Made by a program: the position numbers and the translations under genes. Shown one piece after another: positions 32,451 to 43,752 of a stretch of DNA of 64,000 bases. The stretch is from Epiperipatus broadwayi (taxonomy: Eukaryota; Onychophora; Udeonychophora; Euonychophora; Peripatidae): contig JAQFVV010000027.1 of NCBI GenBank assembly GCA_028023455.1, positions 10,163,845 through 10,227,844 on the forward strand, read 5' to 3'. The number at the start of each line of letters is the position of its first letter. Positions within the stretch are counted from its first letter, which is position 1. Below the pieces are notes generated by a model. The model saw nothing but the letters and a program-made list of their open reading frames with translations. It was not told the origin of the DNA and did not search any database.

Positions 32451-32652
32451 TTTCATTATTGTTCTACATTTTTAATACTTCTAAACAAAAAATTATTTAT
32501 ATATAATATTCTTTAATATACTTCTCCAATATTTGCATTTCTAACTTCTTTATGAAACTATCATTAAATTTAAGTGATATTCTATAATTACTTGAAAAAA
32601 GTATTCCATTCAGATTTGAACCAAGTCATAGATATGATAGGTAGTTGTAAAT

Positions 32653-33125
32653 CAGGGGTGGGCAATTGTTTTGGCTCGGGGATTGCAGAAGTTGGTGGAG
32701 GGCTGCATCAGGGGCCACTTTGTGGAAGTGAATGTTAGTGGAGGGCTGCACCTTTTTTCATGATCCAATAAACACACTGCTTTATTCCATGTATTACCAA
32801 AGAAATATTTGTTTGTCTATTCTTCATTAAACGCGCACCATTTTATCACATATTTTACATTTTTTCGGAAGGTTCATGGTTTCACTAAAGTTGGAAATGT
32901 ATATATTTGTTAATGCAAAGACAAAATTTAAATTAACCAGATCAACTGGAAAAGCACTGCACATCGTATCTACACTGTGCATGTGTATTGACATGGCCAT
33001 CCTAGTGGAAAGTACGAGACAAATCTTCGGTTGCACATGGGAAGGAAATCTCAGTTCAAGGTGGATTTTTCTGATGGTCTTGGTGGACCACATGTGGCCC
33101 TCGGGCCACTATTTTCCCACCCCTG
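32653..33125. mobile_element. Non-autonomous hAT-type element
   Basis: The termini CAGGGGTGGGCAA and, in reverse, CAGGGGTGGGAAAATAG are the typical hAT inverted repeat. Near the ends lie GGAGGGCTGCATCAGG and GACCACATGTGGCCCTCGGG, words common in hAT-derived MITEs. Flanking octamers TTGTAAAT and TAATAAAT agree at 6 of 8 positions, fitting an aged 8-bp target duplication. Frames on both strands (32827-33154) show no transposase motif. Confidence 0.82.
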
Positions 33126-33133
33126 TAATAAAT

Positions 33134-34052
33134 GCATCCGACTACATGTTATAGGTGAGATATTTATAGAATTTAGAAAATGATTCAGACTTTTTTAATC
33201 GTGCATTATAATCAGGTGGGTGTGCTTATATCTGTCTATCTATCTCTATTTATCTAATAAATAAACAATTGGGATTATATATAATTTAACAGGAAGTAAT
33301 TGACACTTCTGTTAAGTTATATATGCAAATAAACTCTTTAAAAGTAAGCTGATACTATCTGTTCTTTTAGCATTTGTTGTTATAGTTTACTTATGCAATT
33401 TTAAATAAAGGAGTGAATTTGAAATTTTGGTATATATATATACACACACACACACAATATGCCAGAGCATATAAAAAATGCAGTATCATTTGATAGAATA
33501 TGTAGTGACCTTCTGTTTGAAAGTTTTGTTATCCATTTGATTAGGAAAAATTGAGAAAATCACCATACTTGGTAAGATAGTGATTAGCCTACCTAGATAC
33601 AAGAAATTAGGAGAACATGCTTAATATAAATCAAATGACATATAATTTGGACTTTTTTTGTCATGTAACACGGTACAATGTCATTCCGGCACCTTTTTTT
33701 GTGTAGTTTTAATGTTTCAAACATAATTAAATGAAATAGTATCGCACGTATGTAATTGGATTGTGATTCACAATCCATACTTATATAATTCAAACAAATA
33801 AAAAAATATGGTGTTTTGTGAATCAGATGAAATATGGATGGATTCGAAATTGGCGGTCTCATGTAGTGAGAAGTAAATTTGTCCACGTCCCCATTGGTCA
33901 CTCGTGGTCAATGACTAATTAGAGTGACGCATATGCAGTCAGTAATGTCTGCCATTTGTCATTGAATGCATCTGCTTAGCGATTGACAATCTGTGAAATG
34001 TATAATTTCTTTATTTTTACGTAAATTTGATGTCATTATTTTTATTTTTTAG
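33134..34052. other. Intron, unassigned
   Basis: The minus frame 33593-33901 (102 codons) has no recognised domain. At 33840-33960 the sequence is less AT-rich (TTGGCGGTCTCATG, GTCCACGTCCCCATTGG) and lies just upstream of the coding-like stretch at 34080, but no function can be assigned. Confidence 0.35.
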
Positions 34053-34079
34053 TCTAAAAGTTTACCTCAAGTTTTTAAA

Positions 34080-34737
34080 ATGAAAAACATTTCCAGTTAC
34101 TTGTTGGATGTCGGTCCCATTAATAAAAAGTCCAAAACTGTGGCAGAAAATATGGGAATACTGGTGCAAGTTGATGTTCCTGAAGCATCTCAAGTGAACA
34201 TCCTTCGACCATAGACACTAACACTAAGAAAATGAATTAAGACGATTTGTCAGTCAAGAGTTGTACAAAACTTTGGAAATCACTATAAGCTTTTATTCAT
34301 TTATATAAAGTTTTATAATTTCATTTTACATTTAGTTATCAGTTATATGTTTGTTTATTTAACTTTAGATTTGACTGTCTAAAATAAAAAAAATTATGAT
34401 AAATTTTGCTTAATTTTTTATTTGCTTTGTAGCATTGGAAAAGCTGCTTTAATTAAATTTCATTTAAATGATATATTTGAATATAATTTTCTTTAGTAAA
34501 AAGTTTGACACAAATGAGGTCCGGCATCTTTTTTTAGTAAATAAAAAAAGCCCTGCATATAATGATCTACAAGTAAAAATACATCTCAAAATTCATTCAT
34601 GGTGCCAATTGGAAATCCATTCATCTAAAAAAGTATTAAAAAATATGATATTGGATGAACTGATTCATACTGGTGTCAGGTTTATGATATTTCCCCAATT
34701 ACAACATTTTGCAATAAGAGCTTTAAAGAGTAAATAA
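34080..34737 (+). pseudogene. Coding-like remnant of unknown identity
   Basis: A 44-codon frame at 34080-34214 (MKNISSYLLDVGPINKK, then VAENMGILVQVDVPEAS) sits behind an acceptor-like TATTTTTTAG. A second frame at 34468-34737 (FDTNEVRHLFLVNKKSP, then LDELIHTGVRFMIFPQ) follows. Codon use is more protein-like than the AT-rich background. Either could be parts of a decayed transposase or processed transcript. I recognise neither. Confidence 0.25.
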
Positions 34738-35865
34738 ACTTTTACCTATTATGGATTATCGCCTCTTTTTCAAGAACTTGAAAGCAAGATTATGACATCA
34801 AGCTTTTTAATGTGTTACAAAAAGTTAGCAAGAAATGCTTTACCACTACTAAGGTTCATATAGCTATTGAGATATACAGAATTCGAAACACAGATATACT
34901 GTTCAACAATTCCATGAATAATAGCAGAAATAGTATTATGGAAACTTAAAATATATCCCCAAAAATAGTGTCAGGGAGTGTTTAATTTGTGGATTCCACT
35001 ATGACTTGAATGAAATATGTATTCACAATTGCACTATCATCAATAAAAAAAAAAACTTTTTTCTATATAGCTATACATTTAAGTAGTTGTGTTGAGAGAT
35101 GTGTAAAGAAAATAACAATATATGAATATCTTTAGTCTATTAAATGTAATATCTGTAATTTCATAATTTGCTGTCTTTAACTAGGAGTTCATCAAGATGA
35201 AATTGATTTTTATATGATGACTATGGTCTCACATACTAATGTATGCCACTTGCAAGATGGGCCACAAGAAGACTGACCCATTTTGCTTCACAAAAAAATG
35301 TATAAAAAGCTGTTAAGCTGATTGGAATTTTCAATAATTCAAGAGTTTCACCATCTGAGACGCATCAAGAATCCACAATTGAAGAATTCTGACAAAAAAT
35401 GAATTCATGTGAGATTTCAATAAATTTTTTTTTCCAGATCCAACAAGAAAACCATTTGGATTTAATCTTTCTACATTCAATTGGAATCTCATCAACAGAT
35501 TCAAGACAACTTGTAGTCATTTTGTTCACATACTTCATAAAGAGTTTATCAGCTGCTGATTTATGTAATTGTGGGTAATCACTAATTATGAACCACATGG
35601 TTAAGGACTGCCAAAACTATGATTACAGTGGCGGAATTGACAGACTTAATCAAATCACTGATGAATGTTTTTCTGTTTGGAATCTGTAGGTTTCTTTTGA
35701 TATTAGTTATGTCATCAAATGTAACATTGAATTTTGATTTAAACTTTAAATATATTGCTTTAACAATAATATAAACTTGTTTTTGAAATAAATTGAAAAA
35801 AATAATTTAATTTTTAATAATAATCTTTTTAGATGAAATTATTAATTGAATTTTATTATGCGTAG
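34738..35865. other. Intron, partly coding-like remnants
   Basis: Scattered open words occur on plus (GVHQDEIDFYM near 35183) and minus (frame 35365-35598 with DKLFMKYVNKMTTSCLES). They may belong to the same decayed mobile element as 34080-34737, but no family motif is visible. Confidence 0.3.
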
Positions 35866-35975
35866 GTTTGTCAAATTTACCAAGATTCAGTTTATGATAA
35901 TATTGGAGCCCAGGATACCGAACAGTTCATTACAGTCGATGGATCACTTGCAGTAGTCTATTATAGCCCAAATAA
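35866..35975 (+). CDS. MRH-domain protein, internal exon B (partial gene)
   Basis: The acceptor ATTATGCGTAG opens the exon in phase 0. It holds 36 codons plus two bases and leaves through a strong GTAAGTA donor. It reads VCQIYQDSVYDNIGAQD... then VDGSLAVVYYSPN. The VCQ motif, the IGAQD turn and the DG-x-L-x-x-x-YY strand are those of the second half of an MRH domain. Directly joined to exon A, the Cys spacing C-x5-VCQ and the order of strands fit. The last disulfide-forming Cys of the domain must lie in the next exon, which I did not find. Whether the Gln, Arg, Glu and Tyr needed for mannose-6-phosphate binding are all present cannot be judged from two exons. Confidence 0.72.
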
Positions 35976-36074
35976 GTAAGTATATTATTTGACAGTGTTT
36001 TGAAATGTAATAACTAAAATTTGGTGAAACAATATTACTTTCATAATTATTTTATAATTTAAACAAGAGATTTA

Positions 36075-36395
36075 CACCCTAAGCACATGCATTAAAATGT
36101 TGTTATAATAGCTCAGTTATGTCTGGTTGGGTTCTGAGGATACTCTCAAACCAAAGCACAAGATAAGAGGGATCACATTATCTTTTGTATCTACATATAT
36201 AGGTTTAATCTAAAGTGTCTTAGTTTGAAAGTTTTAGATTGGCCTATATAATTAAATTTAGGTACAAAAGATAAGATGGCCGCTCTTAAATTTTCATAAG
36301 TCTATATCTTGTGCTTTGGTTTGAGAGTATCCTCAGTAGTCAACAAGACATTATTGAGATATTATAACAACATTACAGCACTTTTGCTTAGAGTG
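36075..36395. mobile_element. MITE with TA target site
   Basis: Long inverted repeats: left CACCCTAAGCACATGCATTA, TGTTGTTATAATAGCTCAG, TCTGAGGATACTCTCAAACC; right in reverse CACTCTAAGCAAAAGTGCTG, TGTTGTTATAATATCTCAA, TGAGGATACTCTCAAACCAA. TA flanks each end (36073-36074 and 36396-36397). The 321-bp body is non-coding. It resembles the 11573 element in target but not in end sequence. Confidence 0.75.
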
Positions 36396-36397
36396 TA

Positions 36398-37008
36398 ACT
36401 CCTGTCTATTTAAATTACACATGATCTCAGTAAATAAAATTGAATATTATTTTATAATAAATAATGTATTGTAACCGTGTGTGTGAAGGTATATAATATA
36501 CAGTCACGTGTTTACTAACTTTATCAAAATGATTTTTATTTATGTCTCGGTCTAAATTACCAAAACTGATATATTTTATAAAAATTTGGAAAATAATTAA
36601 AACTTGTAGAACTAAATATAATTCTCTCACAAATCCCAAAGTTTATAATTAAATACACTCTATTAATTTATATATTAAAATATAATTATAACACTACATA
36701 TAGTATTTATTTAATTTATTAGTTTTAAAATATTATACTCAAATTATTAATATACTTTTTAACTACTTATAGCTGTTATTTTATATGGCCAGCTTTTACA
36801 ACCATAAGCAAGGATATAATTAAGTTTTATTTAACTGTTTTCTTTTAAAATAATCTATTACACTGTTATATACCAATTATTTTCAGCTTTAAATTATTAC
36901 TATAAAATTTAATTATCCCTATTATTTATATATCATATAAATATAACTTACATTAAAAATTTTTAGTAATTGACTATTTCTACCTTATTATGACCTACAG
37001 ATAGGGGC

Positions 37009-37050
<42 letters not shown>

Positions 37051-39899
37051 GTGTACCCTTACTTCATGAATATATAAAATAGTTTTAAAAATACAACTAG
37101 CTCAGATACATTATTATGCTTAATTAAAATTTTAATATCTATCTTAAATATACTTTTATATTAACATATCATTAATTAAATTTATTATCACATATGTATC
37201 TACAAAATATACTTTTATATTAACATATCTTAATTAAATTTATTATCAATCATCAAAATCAATATAGTTCTAGATTATACTAATCAAATAAGTATTTATA
37301 AAATTATGAGACTGTGAAGTAAAGTTACAAAGTAATAAGCAGATTTACACTGAATCAATATCTCCCAAGATACTGTCTCAATGGCATAAGAATACTACCA
37401 CTACCTTACTATCCTACCACTACATCTATAGCATTCTTATGACTTTTAAAAGAATAAATATCTTTAATAATACTAAAATAATTCCTAACTTTTAAACTTA
37501 AAATATAATTAAATAATCTCAGGTTCTTCTAAGTTGTTTTATAATAATAATAAATTATGGAAATACGTATGATGTGGGATTTTATATCAAACTTAAATAC
37601 ACCTAACCTATTTTAATAATAATAATAAATAATACTAATCTTAGAGTGTAATTTAATCTCATCTATTTCTATTATATAATCCAATCATTAAATGAATAAA
37701 CAATTATATGTATATCCTTTACTTCATATGGTATCTTCATTTTAAATACGTCAAAATCTTTTACTTAATAATCTGTGACAATAGACAATATTGTATTCTT
37801 ATAATGTGCATTATAATCATCTTATGAATACTATAATATTTAGGTTCATGTCAATCAATTCTTTATAAATAATGTTAAGCAAATATGGTATTCAATTCTA
37901 AAGTAATAATAACAAATTCATTTTGTGCAAATATTATATTTATTTCAAATCATCTGAAGTGTCAAAATGCTGTGGTAAAAATAATGAAGCTTGGCTTACA
38001 CTTTTTAAAAACAAATTAACAAATTTATTTACAATAACTTCAAATTAAATTTATTTACACTATTTACATGATTTAAAATTTAGGAAAATAAATAAAATAA
38101 ATAAAAATTACAAATACAAAAGTTTGTCCTGTTACTAATTCAATATGTGCTTAACAAGCAATTATACATTCTTCAAATACTATATTAATAATATTATAGT
38201 ATGTTTTCAAAAACTTAGATTTAAAATAAATGTTAATAAACTTCCATTACAAATAATAATATATGTCAAAAATTATTTATGTAGCATGTGTAAACCATGA
38301 AGCTCTACTAATTAAATAGTTACATCAATTAAGTATTACCATTTATAATGTATCATCATATATTTATTTTATTATTAATATTGCTTAATAGCTTTTTAAA
38401 ATTAATGTATCTTTGTAATGTAAAAACAAATAATTGACTGTAATTATATACTTTACTTCGTGTAATTCCTGTTATATGTTTTATCAAATATAAAATTTAC
38501 ATATCTGTACTGTTCAAATACTATTATTTAAATCATTTATCAATTTCAAATTCCGAAACCTTTATTACCTTGGATAAATTCTATGATTCTTTTCTATATA
38601 AAAAATCATTACTTTACTTTTATGTGTTATTTTAAATCCTTTCTAATAAATTTCTATCTATAAACATATCCCAAACATCTCCAAAATTTCCCGAATATAA
38701 ACATCAATTTTAAATAAAATATTCATTATCTAACTACCTATACTACATCGTTTATATTTAGTAAACTTTCAATCCAAATATAAGCTTTTACCTAAACGTA
38801 ACTTAACTTATCTAATAAACCAAATAAAAATAGACTTCTTTTAAATCACTCTGACTTGCAAAATAAAAAATTACTTAGATAAATAATAAATATAACTCTA
38901 ATATTATAACATAATGAAAAATATTAAAATTTATTTATGAAAAGAATCATATAATTATTTCTAAGCACCTATACGTAATGTTGTATAAAGTTTATCATTT
39001 ATTGATAAAAATTATGCACTACTTTAATGAATTTCATAGTTATATTATAATGTATGTGTGTTTTACATAAAAAATATATCATTGATTCTACAATAACTTA
39101 TAATATTATTTAGATTTAGAAAAAAACATGTTGAATTCATTAAAATCAGTGCTGAATAATTTTACCATAATAATAATAATGTCCAATCTGCTATCCAGCA
39201 TTCTTTGAATTTTCAAGCTTCATAAAATAAAATTATTCACATTCATACTCCTCCCCTTATTCATTAGAATATTCTGTGTTATATTAATTATAAAAATAAA
39301 TTATGTAATTACACTATTATATTAATTTTTTAGTTATTATTTAATAAAATAAATGTACAGAACCTACTTTTAAGAGTTTAATAATATTTTAAATTTTATG
39401 TTAAATAAATAAAATAGAAGTTTAATTAATTAAAGATTCAGCTATAATCTTGACTTTTAATCTAACATGAAAAAGTTGTAATAAAGATCCTACGTGATAA
39501 ATCAATAGAACACTATTTCCTGTTCAGTAATTTATCACGTTTTCTTGAAAATTTATAAAATGGTAACGTTCTTTTTAAAATAATAAGTACCCATAAGAAA
39601 ATCAAAATTAAAATTAAAAATAGTTTTAGATTCTCTCTTTCTGGATCAAGTTCTTCATGAAATATTTTCTAAAGTTATTATTTTTAAATTAATTTATAAT
39701 TGCTAAATGTATTCTCATATATTTATTTCACCTGCAAACTTAGTTTGGTCTTATTTGGTTTAACCTGAACGTCCACGTATTACTTAAAAGACGCATTTTT
39801 CCAAAACAATATATCTAGGTAAGAATCTATTTTTCACGCCATCTATAATGTCCAGCGTTTTTAGATTACTTCGTTATAATAATTTATTGTATTCACGAT
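36398..39899. other. Very AT-rich stretch, no gene
   Basis: This is the most AT-rich part of the window. A pure TA run of about 36 bp lies at 37011-37047. A small inverted repeat TACGTGATAAAT / ATTTATCACGT is at about 39491-39540. Repeated words (ATACTTTTATATTAACATATC at 37150 and 37208) show local duplication. No convincing frame on either strand. Confidence 0.5.
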
Positions 39900-40340
39900 T
39901 TTAAATAATCATATTTATACTCCAATTTGCCCTTTTCAAATCATTAATATTTAAATTTTTAAGTAATAAAAGACTTAATAAGGCAATATTTTTAGAAATT
40001 ACTACTCTTATATCTTTACTTAAGATATACATTTTATTTTTAAAAATCTCAAAAATACTTTCTTTCTATAGAAGTATTTATATTTCTTTTAAAATATTTA
40101 TAATAGACAATATTAATTTAAACTTTTAAAACTATTTATAGTCCAAAATAGTACCTTTCTCCCATCTCTTAGTTTTTATACTAATCCAAGCGTCTATTAT
40201 TTCTCTACTTTTCAAAGTTTCTGATATATTTCTCCAAGATGTGATATTTCCATGATTTTTTGTACTTAATTTGCCTTCTGGATATTTATAAGACCAATAG
40301 GGAATTGTTTAAGTTTCTACTGCATACTTATCATTTAAAA
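39900..40340 (-). mobile_element. Decayed LINE endonuclease fragment, antisense
   Basis: On the minus strand about 40310-40140 reads YPEGKLSTKNHGNITSW, then LKSREIIDAW and RWEKGTILDY, and further on IYILSKDIRVVIS. This resembles the end of an EEP endonuclease domain, where W...DAW and SRID-x-I-x-I-S motifs occur. It is not clearly part of LINE-A or LINE-B and could be LINE-C's missing 5' region or another family. Confidence 0.35.
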
Positions 40341-40983
40341 ATTATAAAATTATATACAGATATTATCTTGTTGAATTTTAAGATTCAATTGATTTTAAGA
40401 GCGTTTTTAACTTCTACTTGGCTATTTTCTCAATAGCACAATCGACTTTAAAAATTTTACTTATTTAGAGCCCCCTTCAACAATTTGATCCAAGCTTTGG
40501 ATACTAGCAAGAAACTCATATCTGATTACCAGGAACATTTTAAACAATCAAACTTTCAGCTTATTTACACGGTGACTAACACGCTATTAAAAATAAAATA
40601 ATTGACTTATTAATATTTTTGCATTATTTTGCATTTTAAAAATAATTTTATCGTTATTCAAATCGATCAAAACATTTTGTAAAAATATTCTTTCTCACTT
40701 GATTTAAACTCTTAACTCTATGTAAGATCATTTAAAATGAATTAAATCTTTTAAATACTTGTATTTCTAATACAATATTTTTAAAATCGGATTTAATATT
40801 CTATACTTTATATGATCTTTATTTTTATCTCAGAGATTAACTCAGCTGATACTATTGATCAAATTTCTTAAATTTATAATTTTAAAATAGTTTTCGCAAC
40901 TTTGCATGAGAAAGCTTTCAGGCATGTGTGTGTGAATCTCTAATCAACATCTGTTTTGTTACAATACAAGAAACAGCTTCCCA

Positions 40984-41006
40984 TAGTAGTAGTAGTAGTG
41001 GTAGTG

Positions 41007-41064
<58 letters not shown>

Positions 41065-41159
41065 TGGTAGTGGTGGTGGTGGTGGTGGTAGTGGTAGTAG
41101 TAGTAGTAGTAGTAGTGGTAGTGGTGGTGGTGGTGGCGGTAGCGGCAGCAGCAGTAGCA

Positions 41160-41241
<82 letters not shown>

Positions 41242-41258
41242 CAGCAACAACAATAATA
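40984..41258. repeat. Compound trinucleotide microsatellite
   Basis: An array of about 275 bp running GTA, with GTG blocks, then GCA, then about 30 AAT units, then a few CAA-rich units. All six frames stay open through it and give poly-Ser, poly-Val, poly-Asn, poly-Leu or poly-Tyr readings, none of which is a gene. The AAT end directly abuts the truncated start of LINE-C. Confidence 0.95.
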
Positions 41259-41352
41259 ATTTAACATACAACAATTTGCAGATAAACTTAATACAATTAA
41301 AACCACATGTCATCCTGGAACAAATGGTATACCAAAATTTGTCTTTGCACAT

Positions 41353-41640
41353 TTGAGCCAATTCACATCAAAATATATTTGCAACCTAGCAAATCATCTC
41401 TCTCAAAAAATCTACAACCTTAAAGAACTAAATACCATAGCCATAGTGTCATTTAATAAAAAAAAAATTAATATATCAGCACTTACCAATCTAAGACCTA
41501 TTTCTATGGGAACATTAGCCATTAAAATTTTAGAAAAAGTCATCAAAGATCAAATTGAACAACACTTACTTCTACTTATATCACCTCTACAATTTGCAAA
41601 AAAAAGAATCATCTACAGGACAAGCAGCATTACTCTTTAA
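41353..41640 (+). pseudogene. LINE-C reverse transcriptase, N-terminal part
   Basis: The frame is open from about 41262. It reads FAHLSQFTSKYICNLANHLSQ, LNTIAIVSFNKKK, then NLRPISMGTLAIKILEKVI, the RT motif 2 region (RPIS...K-x-x-E). It leaves frame at an AAAAAAAA run in LQFAKK. The protein continues one frame over with SSTGQAALLFKTI, so a single slippage indel broke the gene. Confidence 0.75.
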
Positions 41641-42352
41641 AACTATTATGACTACAATACAAAAGCAAAAAAAATATGCACCAATAGCAGTACAATTAGA
41701 TATTCAAGCAGCATTTGATTCAGTGTCAATCAAGATACTTCTTACTAAATTAGCCAACACCACAATACCACCTACACTACTCTATGTAATTGCCAATCTT
41801 CTCCTTAATAGACAAATTCATATCACACTCAATGGAAGGAAATCAACATCATTCATTCCATCAAAATCTATTTCACAAGGATCACCACTAAGTTCACTCC
41901 TCTTCACATTTTACATAGATCCACTAATAAGAAAAATACAACAAAATATAGCTGGAATACAAATTTCACACACACAACAAAATATCCCATGTTTAGCATA
42001 CATGGATGATATCATAATTTTTTTAAAATCACACAAAGAATTTCCAACATTACAAAAAATATTAGATCAATACTCATCTGAATTCAAACTAAAGTTCAAT
42101 CCTAATAAAACAGCAGCTTGGTTCATATATACAACTGAAACATATACTAAATACTTTCAAGGCAAACCCACTCCTTTTCTGGGATTTCCATTTTACTTGG
42201 GAACAAATGGTATGAGGCAAAACATACAAACCAAATTACTTGAATCCATAAACAAAATTTCAAACTCTTTATCAAAAGCATACCTATCCATATACTCAAA
42301 AGTTCAATTATTCAACATATTAATTAACACAAAACATATTTTTCTCCAATAA
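41555..42352 (+). pseudogene. LINE-C reverse transcriptase, catalytic part
   Basis: This 265-codon frame is the longest credible protein frame in the window. Motif A is VQLDIQAAFDSV near residue 45, motif B SISQGSPLSSLLFTFYIDPL near residue 104, motif C CLAYMDDIIIFL near residue 145 with both catalytic Asp residues, followed by KLKFNPNKTAAW and FLGFPFYLG (thumb entry). The first 15 or so residues of the frame are out of phase with the protein, so the start given is not native. A double stop ends it at 42352, but coding-like sequence continues. Confidence 0.85.
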
Positions 42353-42783
42353 TAAATTTCTCTAAACATTTCAAATCAAAAATATCATCATTATGCACTA
42401 AACTACTTATGGGGATGTAAAGCCATTGCAATATCCGCTAAATCTCTTAGCAAATCTACAGAAAACAATGGTTTAGGACTGCACACTATTTACACATTCC
42501 ATATACAGAAATCAATCAACATATTAGCATCAACAATAAGACAATTCCCTAAACTAAAATGTTTGCTCACAATTACACCAACGGATACTCCACCTCCTAA
42601 TTCACAGTATTTATCTTCACTAATACAAAGTGTCACAACAATATCTACTCAAATTAACATAGAAGCAACATATAAATATTCATACTGGCAAATTTACAAA
42701 CTATTATACCCAGAAAATCCTGGAGACACACAAACAACAATGCTTGGAATTAGCAATTAGCAATTATTGAAAAAATTCAAAAA

Positions 42784-43248
42784 ATGGTCATTAGAACCAA
42801 AATATTTGATTTTATATTAAAAATAAACCTTTATGCACTACCAACATCATATTTCCTTCAATACAGTTGTCTATATAAAAACATTTATCCTTTTTGCAAT
42901 CTTTGCCACATAGCAGAAGAGACACAACAGCATATATTCTATTCACGCACAAGTTTATCCAATATATGCAAATTGTTAATAGAAACTTACCAAAGGAAAA
43001 ATACATCAATAATAAACATATTACAATCTTTTAAAAAAAACTCTACCCCAACAATACGAGCAATAACTTTTTTACTATATGCATACTGGTATACAAGATG
43101 CTCATTTACATTTGGTAACAATACAGGAAGACATCCAGCAACATTTACAAAAAAACTTCAACAAATAAAAGAGTGGGATTACAAAATTAGCGCTCCAGAC
43201 ATTGCAGCAGCAACATGGTCACTCATAAGACAGCCATCAAACCTATAA
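42784..43248 (+). pseudogene. LINE-C C-terminal domain with Cys/His cluster
   Basis: A 154-codon frame with CNLCHIAEETQQHIFYSRTSL at about residue 39, a C-x2-C-x8-H arrangement where non-LTR ORF2 proteins often carry a zinc knuckle (the usual last Cys reads Ser here). It continues with AITFLLYAYWYTRCSFTFGNN and ends SLIRQPSNL before the 3' UTR. It is separated from the RT by a frame-broken stretch, 42353-42783, that includes NLYWGCKAIAISAKS-type words. Confidence 0.7.
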
Positions 43249-43404
43249 CAAAATAACCATCAAACAGATTATTTAAAATGTAAAATACAGTTGATTTTAA
43301 AATTTAGAACTTGTTCCAAAGTCCTATGATTGCCTATGTAACAGAATACAATCGTTTGTTGTAAAGAATCTATGTAACATTTGTTTAATAAAATTCTTTG
43401 AAAC

Positions 43405-43462
<58 letters not shown>

Positions 43463-43489
43463 ATAATAATAATAACAACAGTATTGTTA

Positions 43490-43744
43490 GGAATAATATC
43501 CATTCATCTAGCAAAGCTGACAGCCAAACGCTTACTTTGATAGAATGCTAGCACTGGTGATGTCACGGTTAGCGTTGGGCATGCGTAGAAAGATCACTCC
43601 CGCCAGCATGTTTTACTGTGTTCAAGCATGTTCATCTTGGTGCGTTATTTAAAATCATATGAGGCTTATATTCATTTTCATAATTTTTTTCTATTGATTC
43701 GTGCCGGACACTGGTATTCTGCAGAACAGTTTGGGAAACAACTG
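43490..43744 (-). mobile_element. hAT-type element end, one terminus visible
   Basis: Read on the minus strand from 43744 it begins CAGTTGTTTCCCAAACTGTT CTGCAGAATACCAGTGTCCGG, a form typical of hAT termini (CAGTGGTTCYCAAACT). The body includes CATGCCCAACGCTAACCGTG ACATCACCAGTG. The partner terminus is not seen; the left part abuts the TA run behind LINE-C. The candidate flanking octamer CTTTAAAT at 43745-43752 has no partner. Confidence 0.5.
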
Positions 43745-43752
43745 CTTTAAAT

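Larger units (their letters stand above)
41262..43424 (+). mobile_element. LINE-C: poly-A-tailed non-LTR retrotransposon, 5' truncated
   Basis: The element starts inside the region before the reverse transcriptase (LNTIKTTCHPGTNGIPK in phase from about 41270), holds the whole RT and a C-terminal zinc-type domain, and ends with poly-A at about 43406-43420 followed by a TA run. There are frameshifts (41595-41605 in an A8 run; near 42350; near 42760). No endonuclease is visible, owing to truncation. The clade is unresolved: the catalytic motif is AYMDD and not FADD. No other copy was seen in the window. Confidence 0.8.

Noticed and set aside
32827-33154. Two overlapping frames of about 90 codons
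   Set aside because: Contained in the non-autonomous hAT-type element; no transposase motif (no RW...hAT dimerisation block) on either strand.
40918-41361. Long frames of up to 147 codons on both strands
   Set aside because: They are translations of a triplet microsatellite (poly-Ser, poly-Leu, poly-Val, poly-Tyr) that stays open in nearly every frame.
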